A stretch of DNA of 64,000 nucleotides from Nematostella vectensis (taxonomy: Eukaryota; Cnidaria; Anthozoa; Actiniaria; Edwardsiidae): positions 4,030,001-4,094,000 of the forward strand of contig NC_064046.1 in the NCBI RefSeq assembly GCF_932526225.1. Reading direction: 5' to 3'. The position numbers and the translations under genes were made by a program. The notes beneath the pieces were generated by a model. It made no database searches and was not told the origin of the DNA. It saw nothing but the letters and a program-made list of their open reading frames with translations. Shown here in pieces: positions 1-10,730 of this stretch (position 1 is the stretch's first letter; each line of letters starts with the position of its first letter).

Positions 1-770
1 AATAGCTTGTATCATTTTAAGACTTAAACTAGTCCTCGTTTAGCCGTTCTTAGTAAGAGCCTCAAAGAGATAAGTAAAAACATTTTTTGAAAGCACTTTA
101 TCGGAAGAAAAAAAATATATGTGTTAATTTTTGGCAGAACTAAGAGAGACGACACATTTATAAAATTGATTTAGAAATAGTCAGATAGTCTGTGCACATA
201 AGGTGCCAAACCTAATAAATGGCGATATTCTAGCGCAAGAAATTACCCTTTATTGCGTGTGTTTGCACTTTTAAAGTCTATTTCGTGCATTGTCATTCAA
301 ATGAAGAAGCACTTTAGAATAGTTTTGGCGGCAAAATAAAACTAAAAAGTAGCTTATTGAGCGCCTGAGAATCAGCCAGATATAATTTCTCCGTCAGAAA
401 GGGCAAACTGTGATGCATAGCTCTTCAGGATTCTAGAGGCTCGAATGTATATTTATGAGAGCGCCAAATATACACCTTTTAACAATTAGGCGCTCGCAAC
501 ATTAAAGCCAGGTATCCCGGGGCCCACAGCGAGATCTAATAGAGTTTGCATTCGAGTGAAATTTAGTTCGACATAAATCCTGTTGAAAAAATATTCTGAC
601 TTCATAACAGACTTCATAAGCAGTTTGACGACCTAACTATGGTATTTAGCCCTACTGCCGCTCAAATCCGCTGCAAATTAGCATTATTTTATGCAAACAA
701 GATTTTCTACACTCGTCGTGTAAGAAGCTTGGGCTACCTGTGCTAAAAAAAAGTCGCGTCATTCAAATTA
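1..770. other. Intergenic, no gene recognised
   Basis: AT-rich sequence with short open frames only. I see no splice-bounded exon, RNA gene or repeat that I can name before the transposon terminus at 771. Confidence 0.5.
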
Positions 771-1936
771 CAGTCGAACCTCTATTAAGCGGTCACCCCC
801 GGGACTTAGCTTAGTGACCGCTTAATAGAGGTTGACCGCTTTATAGAGGCTTCGCTATTTTTGCCCCTGAATTAGCGTAAATCGGGCTGTAATTATACGT
901 AAGAACTTTTTATTATAATAAACAACAGTAACAATCATGTTAGCCCTAAGACGGGCCTGGTGCATTCAAATTTGACCCAGAAATGTTTGAAACCGCCTAG
1001 TCAGTTTGTTTTTACGGCCCTTGTGGCTTTGCCCAATTCTATGGGCATGAGCTACTTTCGCTGGCGTTATGTAAAGTAAATGAGTGCGTTAAGGTGATGT
1101 TACACGCGTCGTTTCCGTCGATATCCGTCATTAAGCGTTTGCGCGATTTTGGAAGTCGAATCAAAAACTCGCAGTGCGTTGCCGTACCCAAAAACTCACA
1201 AATCTGACCCAGTTGCATTCATTCGGGGATACCATAAATACATGACTGAGTGGGAACCAGCACTAGAAGATGTTTACAAACTTATGCGGGAACCAACTAA
1301 CATAAAGGATCCGAATTGTGTTGCAATCGTAAGAGAAAAAGCCGACAAAACGGTGATGGATGGAGACGGTCACCCGAATACTCTAGTTGACGATTACGAA
1401 GTTATGAGGCATATTTCCAAACTGATGTCAACGTGGGTTACCAAATATCTCAAGAGACCTACGAACTGTGAGAAAGTCGTAGTCAAAGGGAAGTGGGTGA
1501 ACAGAGGTGGTGGCTATGGACTCGAGATTCCTTGTGAATACATATTTGAAGGTGACAGTTTTTCTTCTAGCTGGCTAAAGCGGAAATTGGTAATCGAGGA
1601 ATTTGATGCGACTGATCCGCACAAGACCACACAAGTCTCACAAGACGATTAGCCATAGTAATTAGATTAGACAGTTAAAAATATGACGAAATATGACGTG
1701 CACTATCTGTTGTCATGCTGACAAATATTGATGATGACCGTTTAATAGAGGTGAAAAACAATGAAATCAACCAATTGGGACCCTCCTTTGGTGACCGCGT
1801 CCGCTTAATAGAGGTGACCGCTCAATAGAGGTCAAATTTACAGTAAACATAAGGGGGAAAATTTGGGACATTGGTAAATGACCGTTGAATAGAGGGTGAC
1901 CGCTCAATAGAGGGCCGCTTAATAGAGGTTCGACTG
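771..1936. mobile_element. Complete Tigger/pogo-type DNA transposon (non-autonomous)
   Basis: The left end begins CAGTCGAACCTCTATTAAGC at 771 and the right end is its reverse complement, finishing GGTTCGACTG at 1936. Both ends are flanked by TA (769-770 and 1937-1938), the target duplication expected for Tc1/mariner-superfamily elements. The terminus resembles the CAGT...CCTCTATTAAGCGG ends known for Tigger elements. Extra copies of the terminal motif (TTAATAGAGGT) recur subterminally, at about 805-850 and 1738-1930. The 1166-bp element has no DDE transposase. Its only sizeable ORF is the HIRAN-like one at 1149-1652, so it must be mobilised in trans or be dead. Confidence 0.88.
1149..1652 (+). 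CDS. HIRAN-like domain ORF carried inside the Tigger-like element
   Basis: The 167-codon frame reads like a HIRAN domain. Residues 24-31 are FIRGYHKY, 47-60 are REPTNIKDPNCVAI and 124-136 are GLEIPCEYIFEGD. HIRAN domains typically show a GY..Y..W.P opening, an E.tN..DpnAVav strand and a later glEIPC.Y motif. HIRAN modules bind DNA ends in HLTF/Rad5-type proteins and also occur alone in many cnidarian predicted proteins. There is no ATG at the domain start. The open frame runs from 1098 (TGA at 1095), TTG is at 1149, and the first ATG (1242) lies inside the domain, so the start is either spliced in or lost. No transposase motifs are present. The HIRAN assignment is from recalled family pattern and is moderately secure; expression is unknown. 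Confidence 0.55.
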   Translation: MEVESKTRSALPYPKTHKSDPVAFIRGYHKYMTEWEPALEDVYKLMREPTNIKDPNCVAIVREKADKTVMDGDGHPNTLVDDYEVMRHISKLMSTWVTKYLKRPTNCEKVVVKGKWVNRGGGYGLEIPCEYIFEGDSFSSSWLKRKLVIEEFDATDPHKTTQVSQDD

Positions 1937-2165
1937 TATATGGTAATGTCGGGGTTTTAATTTCGCGCTACATAAAGTACGAATATAAATAGCGTTTGAC
2001 ATTAAAAATATTTCAAAATTAAAAGCAGTTTTGTGGAAGTCGTGTTCGTTATACCATAGAAATAAATGGGAAAATCTCAATAATTGTCGTTTCAAAACTG
2101 CTAGAATATTCACTGTAGTGAGTAAAGGTTGTCAAGGTGTGACAAATATAATATGTTGTTTATAG

Positions 2166-5100
2166 TGTGATGGCAGAAGAGTGAGGCGAAGCCTTGGGGC
2201 GCAACATACGAATTGTACGGGAGGGAGAAATACCAGCGAGGTAAAGATCACCATAATTATCATGATAACCGTCATTATTATCCATCGATTACATCATCAT
2301 CTCACCCTCCCCCTCCTTCTCATCATCATCATAATAACTATTAATAATATTCATCCATCAATAAACTCCTCCGCGTGATCCATCAACATTCTCACATAAT
2401 AAAAGTCATCCTAGAAATCATCATAATATGATATTGTACTCAAAACCAATACATCATTGTCGTCATTTTGTTTTGTCATTGCTTAAATCTTTTTATTCAC
2501 TAAAATAAAAAGAAGTTCCAAAATGTTTCTGTATATTGCCCTCTCTCTCCAAATTTTTAGACATACAGCTCTGCAATAGAATTGTTTTTTTTAGTGTAGC
2601 AGTTAAGCCAGAAAAAGAGAGAGAGCAAAGACATTCGAGTGTGGTATAACTGAAATTAGTGTATACCACGGGTTTAAGAGAACTTCTCACGATACAATTA
2701 TATGTTTTTATTTATAATTGCATTGCATTAGGTATTGCCTGACCTTCAAGGCTTCGATGCCATTATCACCCATAACAACTACGATAACGTTACCATGGAG
2801 AATAAACAACTGTTCATATCGACCACGGCAAACGTGTCGGTATCCCTGTGTCGCGGGTCATCCCTCGGGTCTCCCGCGGTGGAGGCGCCGGGCGCTGTTC
2901 ACGGGAGCGTGAAGGCCCAGAGAATAGAGTGCACGAGTGACGCCTCAACAATGACCAGTCCGGACTGCACTGGCTGCTTAGAGAAACAAGCAGAGGTACG
3001 TGGAGGGGAACCCGGGACCCTTGATATCTTGGACATGACAATATCCCGTTGCTCGACGTGTTTTACTTTGCATACAGTTGACCCTCGATATCTTGGACAT
3101 CACTTCACGGCTTATTGCTCGACGTGTTTAACTACACATACAATTGACCCTCGATCTCTTGGACATCACAATAACTCTAAGCTTGAGCTGTTTTTCTTTT
3201 TATAAAGATGACCCTAGATATCTTGGACATCACGAAAACTCGTTGCTCCACGTGTTCTACTTAACATACCAATTGACCCTGGGACATTCCAATGCTCGGA
3301 GTTCGATGTGTTTTACTTTATATACAGATGACCTCGACATATTAACCCTCTATGTAGCGGACTTCACACTCTTCTATCGCTCTTTACTTCCGCTGAAACC
3401 GCACAGAAACTTGCCACTCAGGCTTATTGGTCTCTGTTTCCCCAGTTCTCCGTCTCTGCCGATTTAACCTGTCCGAATGCGACCAACAGCAGCAGTGACT
3501 GTCCCGGACTCTGCCTTGCGACCACGGCCATGTCCAAAGACCTGTACCGCAACCGCTCAACCGTTTGTCTGACCGAAGTTGTGCGGGCCCAACTCTATGA
3601 CCTGTCCGGCGGACAGTCCCTGACCAATGGCACGCAAATGAACGTCACGTTTATGGTAAAGCACAAGGCAAGATACCAAGTAAGTGCTTACTGCTGGAAG
3701 CGAAAGGGAATGGCACTAGGAACGGATTGGTTATTTTCTCCGGCTGAAAGGGGCAGGGGTAATCAATTTCGTGTCTGCAAAGAGGTGAAAATTAGAGGAA
3801 GTGGCATGCGTAGAATTCACCCATAATTGGGTCCACGATCACAGCGGTATAAGAACACAGGTAACCCATGACAGCGGCCAAGTAAATATACTAAACCTTT
3901 TATCATTCTGTTCACTTTTAGTGTCAGTTCTGGAAGGACGGTGATTGGCAGCCCGACACATGCACTACGGTGTACCTTTGGAAAAGGGAGGCATTCCACT
4001 ACTATCATTGCCTATGTCCTTTAATCGGAACCTTGTGTATGTCTCTACCACGAACTGGAGGAGGTAAGATAGACATAAGTGACTAAGGGGGTGGGGGTGG
4101 GGGGGGTTGGGTTGTGGTCGGTCACACCCTAAAACGTGATGATAAGAGGGTGGATGTCGTTTATTTCCTTTTCTTTATACAGTTATTTATTGTTGTAGTA
4201 TTATAGATAAAGTATTATAGATAAAAAGAATTTGAGCATGACAAGGAAGCCTAGGGAAACTGTTTAAGCTTGTTGGTTTAGCCTCCCTTGTCTAGGGTTG
4301 CAGATACCTTATTATACTTAATTTTCGCGTCACATTAATTTTGCAAATTTCGCGATTTAAAAGATTCGCGAAAATAAAGTCCACTAGTTTGAGTTCAATT
4401 TGATGAAAACACACATCTCTCGGAATTTCCTCCGTAAAGGAGCTATGAATTTTAATGAAATGACATATCAGCCTTTTCATCAATCTCAGGAATTTAGAAT
4501 AGATTATTTCTTCTTCAGGAGGCTCAGACAATACAACATCTGGTGAAGGAGGGGCAACTCAGTCCCCAGGGGGTACCACACAGTCTAGTGGAGGAGGGTC
4601 GACACAATCATCCGGGAACTCAACACATTCTGGTGGAACAACTCAGTCTCCTTGGGGTACTACACAGTCTGGCGGAGGAGGGACAACTCAGTTCCCTGGG
4701 GGTACTACACAGTCTGGTGGAGGATCGACTACGCAATCCTCTGCGGGAGGGCCTGCAACTACACAACCTGCCCCAGGTAGATTCCTTGATATCGATTTCT
4801 AGTTTTTGCATTCTTCAAGTAGAATAGTACCTCCATTAGGGAGTCTGCCAGCCGAATTTTTGTCATCCTAGCAAAGTAAGAATTGTGAGAAAGCATCCAT
4901 TTCCATCTGATTGTTTGGCGAAGACATTGCGATATTTTCGATTAAATTTGGCGAATAAAGCAAAAGGTTTTATTTTAAGGTGATTTCTTCTTGTAATTTG
5001 TCTTCCAATATAGTTGAAAACAATGACAAATGCTGGCATATTTGACTAGTCGAAGCGTGATAGTCAGTAGAACACAAAAGAGAACAATACACTCTTTTTT

Positions 5101-8100
5101 TATTAGAACCTTTTTTATAAGAACGTCCAGCCTGAGATTTCACCAGATTTTAAGAACATGCAATAATGGCTAGGCTCAGATAGCAGAATTTTTTTTTCCT
5201 GACAATAAAGTATAATATATAAGTGTAGTTCACGGGTTAATGAAAATCACTCTATACTAAACTGCGAAGCCACAGTTTTTGAATTCATTGAACGATCCAA
5301 TAGATGAAGGAATGATCGTCAATGCTATTCTTTTTCCATTTGACAGCTATAACTGCGCCCTCTACCCAACCCCCCCCCCCCTCCCGCCATCATCAACCAT
5401 TCCAGCCAAGACTGTGTACGCACCTTAAAGCAGCGCTAAAACATTCTATTCTTTTTTTAAGGCACCGCATTGTTCATCCAGATCCACTTTAGCGGGAAAT
5501 GCGAGGAGATAATCGACACGCCTAAAGAACCCAAGTTCTTAGAAGACGCCAAAAAGAATATCGTACACATGTTTAATGTCCAGAAGGACAAGATCGTGAA
5601 CCTAAGAGCAAGGTAAGTTGGCCACTTACTTTATTATGGATACTCAAGCCCCCCCCCCCCCTCCCCAATAATTCGAGGCCTGCTACGGCTATGCGACACT
5701 ATAGCACTAGTTGCGTGAAAACAGAAAAGCCGAGCTTAGTTGCACGAAAAAACGGAGATCATAGCGAGCAGATTTAGAGCCTATTTCCGGGAGCTTTTAC
5801 GGGGCGCGTTTCGAGAGCCTATTCGCAGGCTACACACACTACAGCTTTGATGATTTTGTCAAACAAATTCCAGTTTCATAATACGTACGCCTTTCTGGCA
5901 TGTGACCAAATGTAAGCCTTGTCCCAGGCATTATTACCGGGTTCCTGTGCTTAAAAAATAAACCGTTCGGCCGCTTGGGGTAGGGACAAGTTTTTCTGTG
6001 ATGTCATACATCTTACGAACCACAGGTAGCCCGATCATAAACCCGGGTAAGATAGCCTGGGACTAGTCTGACCTAATGAGTAATGTTTTAAGGTGCGGCT
6101 CAATTATCGTCGAGTTTGCCATCAAGTACGATAGCCCCGAGGCTCTCCAGGGCGGTTCACAGATCATGGCTCAGGTCGCGAGTACAGGCTATCCGCCCGT
6201 AACTGTCGATAATCAGATGTTTGCTTTCGCCAAAGCCCTCAGTGGACCGAACCCGGGGAACATGACAGACGTCACGGTGAGCATACACAAAATTAAAAAA
6301 TCAAGCCGCCATCTTATGCTCCCGCTCAATACCGAAACACACAATGTATTCATTTCCATCTGCTAATTCAAGCGAGCAACTAAGATATACCCCATCCTCC
6401 CTCTCACCACACCCCTCTTCACCCGTCCTAAATCTGTTTAATATCCTCCCTCATATACTACTCTACTCAAAACAGCCGGCAACCCCATCCGTCCTCACAC
6501 CTTCAACCCCCCGTCCCAAATCTGTTTACTTTCCTCCCTCGTATATTACTTTACCCGGAACACTCGGCATCCGCAACCTACCTTCCATCTCCCCCCCCCC
6601 CCCCCCCCCCGTCCTAAACCCGTTTAATTTCATCCCTCATATGCTACTTTACCCGCAACACTCGTCCACCGCAACCTTCCTCCTACCCCCACCTCCCGTC
6701 CTAAATCCGTGTTTACTTTCCTCCCTCGTATACTACTTAACTCGCAACAGCCGGCACCAACAACCTCAGGACCAACTACCATCCGCTACCCTCTGGTGTT
6801 TGACTACACACCAATGATGATGGCCGTTGCCATAGTGTTCGCCTGCGTCGTGTTCTTTGTGTGTTGTTCGTGCATCATGCACTCGTGGTATCTGCGTAAG
6901 AAGAAGTTCACTAAGTATAACAGTATGAGTGCCAAGGAGTACGAGCAACGTCAGAGGGCTGAGGAAAGAAAGAAAAGACTGCAGGAGACGCAGGAGAACG
7001 AGTACGAAATGACGGGTGAGTCATACTTTTAATGCTGCTATGCTTCTAATGCTGACACTCGATCACGTGATCATGTACGATTATATGGAAGCTCACCATA
7101 CGATCATGTACGATTATATGGAAGCTCACCATACGATCATGTACGATTATATGGAAGCTCACCATACGATCATGTACGATTATATGGAAGCTCACCATAC
7201 GATCGTGTGCGATTATATGGAAGCCCACCATACGATCATGTACGATTATGGAAGCTCACCATACGATCGTGTGCGATTATATGGAAGCTCACCATACGAT
7301 CATGTACGATTATATGGAAGCTCACCATACGATCATGTACGATTATATGGAAGCTCACCATTCGATCGTGTGCAATTATATGGAAGCTCACCATTCGATC
7401 GTGTGCAATTATATGGAAGCTCACCATACGATCATGTACGATTATATGGAAGCTCACCATATGATCGTGTGCGATCATATGGAAAAAAACTTTGCGATCG
7501 GTTGGGATTGTTCGGTCAAATTAGCTGCGGGTTGCGGGTGAATAGTGCGGAATAGGGGTTAATAGTGCGGGTTGCGGGTGGATGGTGCGGGTAGCGAGTG
7601 ATAGTGCGGGTTGCTGGGGAATAGTGCGGGTTGCGGGTGAATAGTGCGGATTGCGGGTTAAAAGTGCGGGTTGCGAGTGGATGGTGCGGGTAACGAGTGA
7701 TAGTGCGGGTTGCTGGGGAATAGTGCGGGTTGCGGGTGAATAGTTTTGGTTGCGGGTAAATAGTGCGGGTTGCGGGCGAATAGTACGGGTTGCGAGTGAA
7801 TAGTAAGGGTTGCGGGTGAATAGTGCGGCTTGCGGGTGAAAAGTGCGGCTTGCAAGTGAACAGTTGATGTTGCGAGTTAATGGTGCGAGTTGTAAGTGAA
7901 TAGTGCTTGTTGCGGGTGAATAGTGCGGATTGCGTTTTAATAGTGTGGGTTGAAAGTGTATAGTGCATATTGGGGAGAAAGAGTATGAATTAAAAGGTTC
8001 GTGGCGATGCTTGAGCTGTATTTGTGGCTCGCAGTTGTGTGAGAGTAAAGCCCTATCTACACTAACAATTTTTAGTTGACAATTTTTATGTGACAATTTT

Positions 8101-9281
8101 TATTTGCCAGCGTAGGAGGAGCAAAATCGGCATTTTTATGTGGCAACTTTAGTTGCTCAAAAGCTAGCAGGTTTGAAAAATTGCTAGTGTAGCAGCAAAC
8201 AAATATTGTTGTCAACTAAAAATTGTCAATTGAAAATTGTTAGTGTAGCTGCGGCTTTGCATGCTGACAGAAGATGAAACAAGTCTGACAGGGTGTTGAT
8301 GACAGGAAAGCTTCGCGACCCCAGTAATTGTGTTATCATGTCTAAATTCAATTCACTGTCCCTTCAGCGCATAACGTAAAAGTTGCACCCGAGCCCCCAA
8401 AATTCGACATGACGAACAAAAGAATGCCTAAGGTGAACGAGACAAGCTTCACAAACTATGACTGGGCGTACACCTCCCATCTCCCGGCTATGCTCGCACG
8501 ACCATCGGCGACCGAAAATCATTACGACGTGCCTCGGCTCATCCTCGACAGTGACTCGGAAAACGAGGACAACAACGGTAGAATCTACGAGAACGACCCC
8601 CTCCCCTGCACCAACACCTCCCACTTGTCCCTCGACACCGCGTCCGTCCACTTCAGCAGGAGGTGCTCGGGGGCGAGCCAGGGGGGACTCGGACCACTTG
8701 GAGAACCGGAACCGCCGGCAGAGGACGAGTACGAGGATATTATCATCAGTGATGCACCCCCCGGCGTGCCGGATTACGAGGCTATCCCAAGGTCTGTTTC
8801 TCCCAGACCAGGGGGGACCCCTGATAATCCTGACCCCGGGTATGAGAATCTTGCGGGTCCGCAGTACGATAACGTCCTAAAGCCGCCATCGCCGCGCCCC
8901 GGGACATCCTCCCGCCCCGGAACCCCTAAAGTGGGAGGTGCTCCAAAGTATGAGAATTTGGAAAAGGAGGACCCTCTGGAGGAATACCAGAAAATGATGG
9001 ATAAAGATAAAAAACGGGGGCAAGCCTACGAAAACATGCCACCTCAAGATGCTGACCAAGCCTACGACAACCCCATCACCGACGATGACGAGAAGCCCCC
9101 AGCCACGCCCAAGCGTCCCGACACAGGGGGGAAGGCCACGCCCAAGACTCCCGATACAGAGGGCAGACCAGCGTCACAAACTAGTGAGAGTCGCCCACCA
9201 AACTCGGCTAGAAAGACGGCTAACTTAAGTGACCTTGGAGTTGAGTCATTCGAAGACCCCGACTACGAGGCAGTGATGTGA
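2166..9281 (+). CDS. Single-pass receptor: GPS-like module, mucin-like stalk, SEA-like module, TM, YxN-rich tail (5' incomplete)
   Basis: Exons are 2166-2240 (tentative), 2732-2995, 3446-3679, 3922-4063, 4519-4776, 5462-5612, 6093-6276, 6751-7015 and 8368-9281. Phases agree at every junction, giving 803 codons from 2732. The ectodomain starts with Cys-rich, N-glycosylation-rich sequence. Next is a GPS-like exon (CQFWKDGDW, then CTT and HCLC) that lacks the HL[ST] cleavage triplet. A GGTTQS-type Gly/Ser/Thr stalk and two exons forming a SEA-like module (ARCGSIIVEFAI, resembling the SEA GS[VI]VV turn) follow. A hydrophobic membrane span (about 6814-6882) is followed by a basic stop. The cytoplasmic tail has YDVP, YEDI, YEAI, YQKM, six YxN motifs (YEND, YENL, YDNV, YENL, YENM, YDNP) and Pro-rich stretches. 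YxN is the Grb2-SH2 consensus, so phosphotyrosine signalling is inferred. The tentative first exon contains RVRR, a possible furin site. No signal peptide was found, so upstream exons are missing. I cannot name the family. Confidence 0.75.
3010..3345. repeat. Tandem repeat, about 65-bp period, in a receptor intron
   Basis: GACCCT.GAT.TCTTGGACAT recurs at about 3016, 3080, 3146 and 3210, with GCTCgACGTGTTttACTT between units. A degenerate fifth copy follows. It lies entirely between the exons ending at 2995 and starting at 3446. Confidence 0.75.
4305..4385. mobile_element. Fragment of the TACCTTATTACACTTAA MITE family
   Basis: TACCTTATTATACTTAATTT at 4305 and the following AAAGATTCGCGAAAATAAA match the left half of the complete element at 46381-46636. 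The right terminus is missing, so this is a one-ended copy in a receptor intron. Confidence 0.6.
4853..4975. repeat. Dispersed repeat (GAAAGCATCCATTTCCATC family)
   Basis: The block TTTTGTCATCCTAGCAAAG, GAAAGCATCCATTTCCATC, then CGATATTTTCGATTAAATTT recurs with divergence at about 22195-22240, 27045-27085, 31925-31990, 39510-39555, 40105-40165 and 40195-40300. It is an interspersed family of unknown class. I see no coding potential. Confidence 0.6.
5088..5220. mobile_element. Partial MITE of the CACTCTTTTTT family
   Basis: ACACTCTTTTTTTATTAGAA and ATAAGAACGTCCAGCC, followed by GAGATTTCACCAGATTTTAA and GAACATG, correspond in inverted order to parts of the element at 21491-21830. It lies in an intron of the receptor gene. 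Confidence 0.5.
5918..6045. repeat. Dispersed repeat related to 39555-39645
   Basis: CCTTGTCCCAGGCATTATTACCGGGTTCCTGTGC and the downstream GTAGGGACAAG correspond to the block TCCCGGGCGTTCTTACCGGG..CCTGTGC...GGGACAAGC at 39565-39635. It is intronic here. Confidence 0.45.
7057..7490. repeat. 33-bp minisatellite in the intron after the TM exon
   Basis: About 13 tandem copies of a 33-bp unit (GATCATGTACGATTATATGG followed by AAGCTCACCATAC). Variants swap CATGTACGATT for CGTGTGCGATT or lose three bases near 7245. The period is a multiple of three, so open frames appear on both strands. It begins about 40 bp after the donor at 7015. Confidence 0.92.
7530..7970. repeat. About 20-bp minisatellite (GAATAGTGCGGGTTGCGGGT)
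   Basis: About 20 degenerate copies of GAATAGTGCGGGTTGCGGGT run directly downstream of the 33-bp array, in the same intron. Copies become more divergent toward 7960. Confidence 0.88.
8050..8254. mobile_element. MITE with TCTACACTAACAATTTT termini
   Basis: The left end GCCCTATCTACACTAACAAT and the right end ATTGTTAGTGTAGCTGCGGC form inverted repeats. Internal TTTTTAGTTGACAATTTTTA and CAACTAAAAATTG copies pair as well. It is about 205 bp, non-coding, and sits in the last receptor intron, 110 bp before the acceptor at 8367. Confidence 0.75.
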
Positions 9282-9284
9282 TAA

Positions 9285-9601
9285 TTATCTCCTTTTTCTT
9301 AGAATGAGATGACCCTGTCCATCTAAGGAATATGAATAGTTTCTAAACATCTTTCCTTTCTTAGAATGAGAAGACGTTGTCCTTGGAATATGACTAGTTT
9401 TTCAACATCCTCACTTTCTTAGAATCTGATGAAGCTGTCCTAGGAATATAGCTAGTTTTTCAACATCCTTCCTTTCTTAGAATCAACAGTTGCTGTTCTA
9501 CGGATATGACTAGTTTATCAACATCCTCCTTTTCTTAGAATCAGATCAAAAGATGCTGTTCCACGGATATGACAAGTTTAACTATACTTTTCTTTCTTAG
9601 A
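9285..9601 (+). repeat. About 60-bp tandem repeat in the receptor 3' UTR
   Basis: Five units, each with TTTCTTAGAATNAGATGA, a CTGTCC core, GGAATATGACTAGTTT and CAACATCCT, follow the stop codon at 9281. All lie before the poly(A) signals, so they should be transcribed in the mature 3' UTR. Confidence 0.8.
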
Positions 9602-9937
9602 ATTAAAAAAACATTGCAATTTGATTCCATAAACTCGCAATGATAGGAAATTAAGGTAATTCTAAGAAATTTAAAGAAAATTGCTGAGTTTTACACATTC
9701 ACGTTGTCCCTACAAGAAAAGCTTTTTGCCGAATGGTAAACCATCTTTCCAAATACAAAACACATTTAGGGCATTTAGGACACATTAGTTAAGTGTCGAG
9801 GAGAAGTGATTGACGCTCAGGGAAATGCACACTATCTTATATGAAAATACTGGTGCCATATTTCTCATAGTAAAATTTCTAGTTTGCTTTAAGTACTATT
9901 ACACATTCATACAACTTTTTGTAATAATTTAGATAGA

Positions 9938-9952
9938 AATAAACACAATAAA
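9938..9952 (+). terminator. Poly(A) signals of the receptor gene
   Basis: AATAAA occurs at 9938 and again at 9947, about 660 bp after the receptor stop codon. These are the first strong candidates downstream. Confidence 0.5.
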
Positions 9953-10283
9953 ATCAAACACATGACACTTGAAGTTTTGATGCGTTTCTAAGATCAGAAT
10001 CAGATATTTGTCAGGTGAATTTTGATCAGTAATAATTGGCTACAAAAATAGTATCTGTTGGGTTCCCTGTGTTGTTGTCCTAGGGCATTCCTCCAGTACT
10101 GCATGCAGGCCCGTACCCAGGATTTTTCTTGGAGGGGAGGGGGGGTGCGAAATCCTAAAAAGTGGACCTTTTTTTTCTGGGGGGAGGGGGAGGGAGGGAG
10201 TTCTCTGATAAAAATCTAACCACCTCCGAAAGAACAAAAAAGGATTTTTTATGCCTTTGCAGCATGCCTTTGCCTTTTGGCCG

Positions 10284-10293
10284 TTGTGTGTGT

Positions 10294-10343
<50 letters not shown>
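10284..10343. repeat. (GT)n followed by poly-G
   Basis: About 12 GT dinucleotides run into roughly 35 consecutive G residues. Such runs are prone to sequencing error. Confidence 0.9.
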
Positions 10344-10344
<1 letters not shown>

Positions 10345-10730
10345 GCATTCCCGCCCTGGGTACGGGCATGCGGTTCAAAGGCGGACTGCATTCACCTTCC
10401 CACGACTCTTTGCGACGACGCGCGCGTGAAAACGAGGATAAAAACAAACTTTGCCATCTTGTTCACCATTTTGACGCCTCGGTCTCACGTGCGCGTTTGT
10501 TTTGGTATTTGGTTGTATGTTTGTGTTTTGGCTATTTCATTGATCAGAACATAACACAACGTATAAACCAGGGACGAGTTACTGCGATTTTGAACATTCA
10601 GCGAAATCTTGCCAACAATTTCCAACAGCTAAATCGACTTCTGGCTTCCGTTATTCAAATTCCTTGAAGCGTTTGGAGCGAGCTTAACGAAAGTGACGCA
10701 AAATACGAAAGTGCAATATAAGATAAATAC

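Noticed and set aside
7016-7555. Open frames across the 33-bp array
   Set aside because: The period is divisible by three, so all frames stay open; no splice sites or start context support coding.
10040-10447. Poly-Pro/His/Thr frame
   Set aside because: Product of the GT and G runs at 10284-10343.
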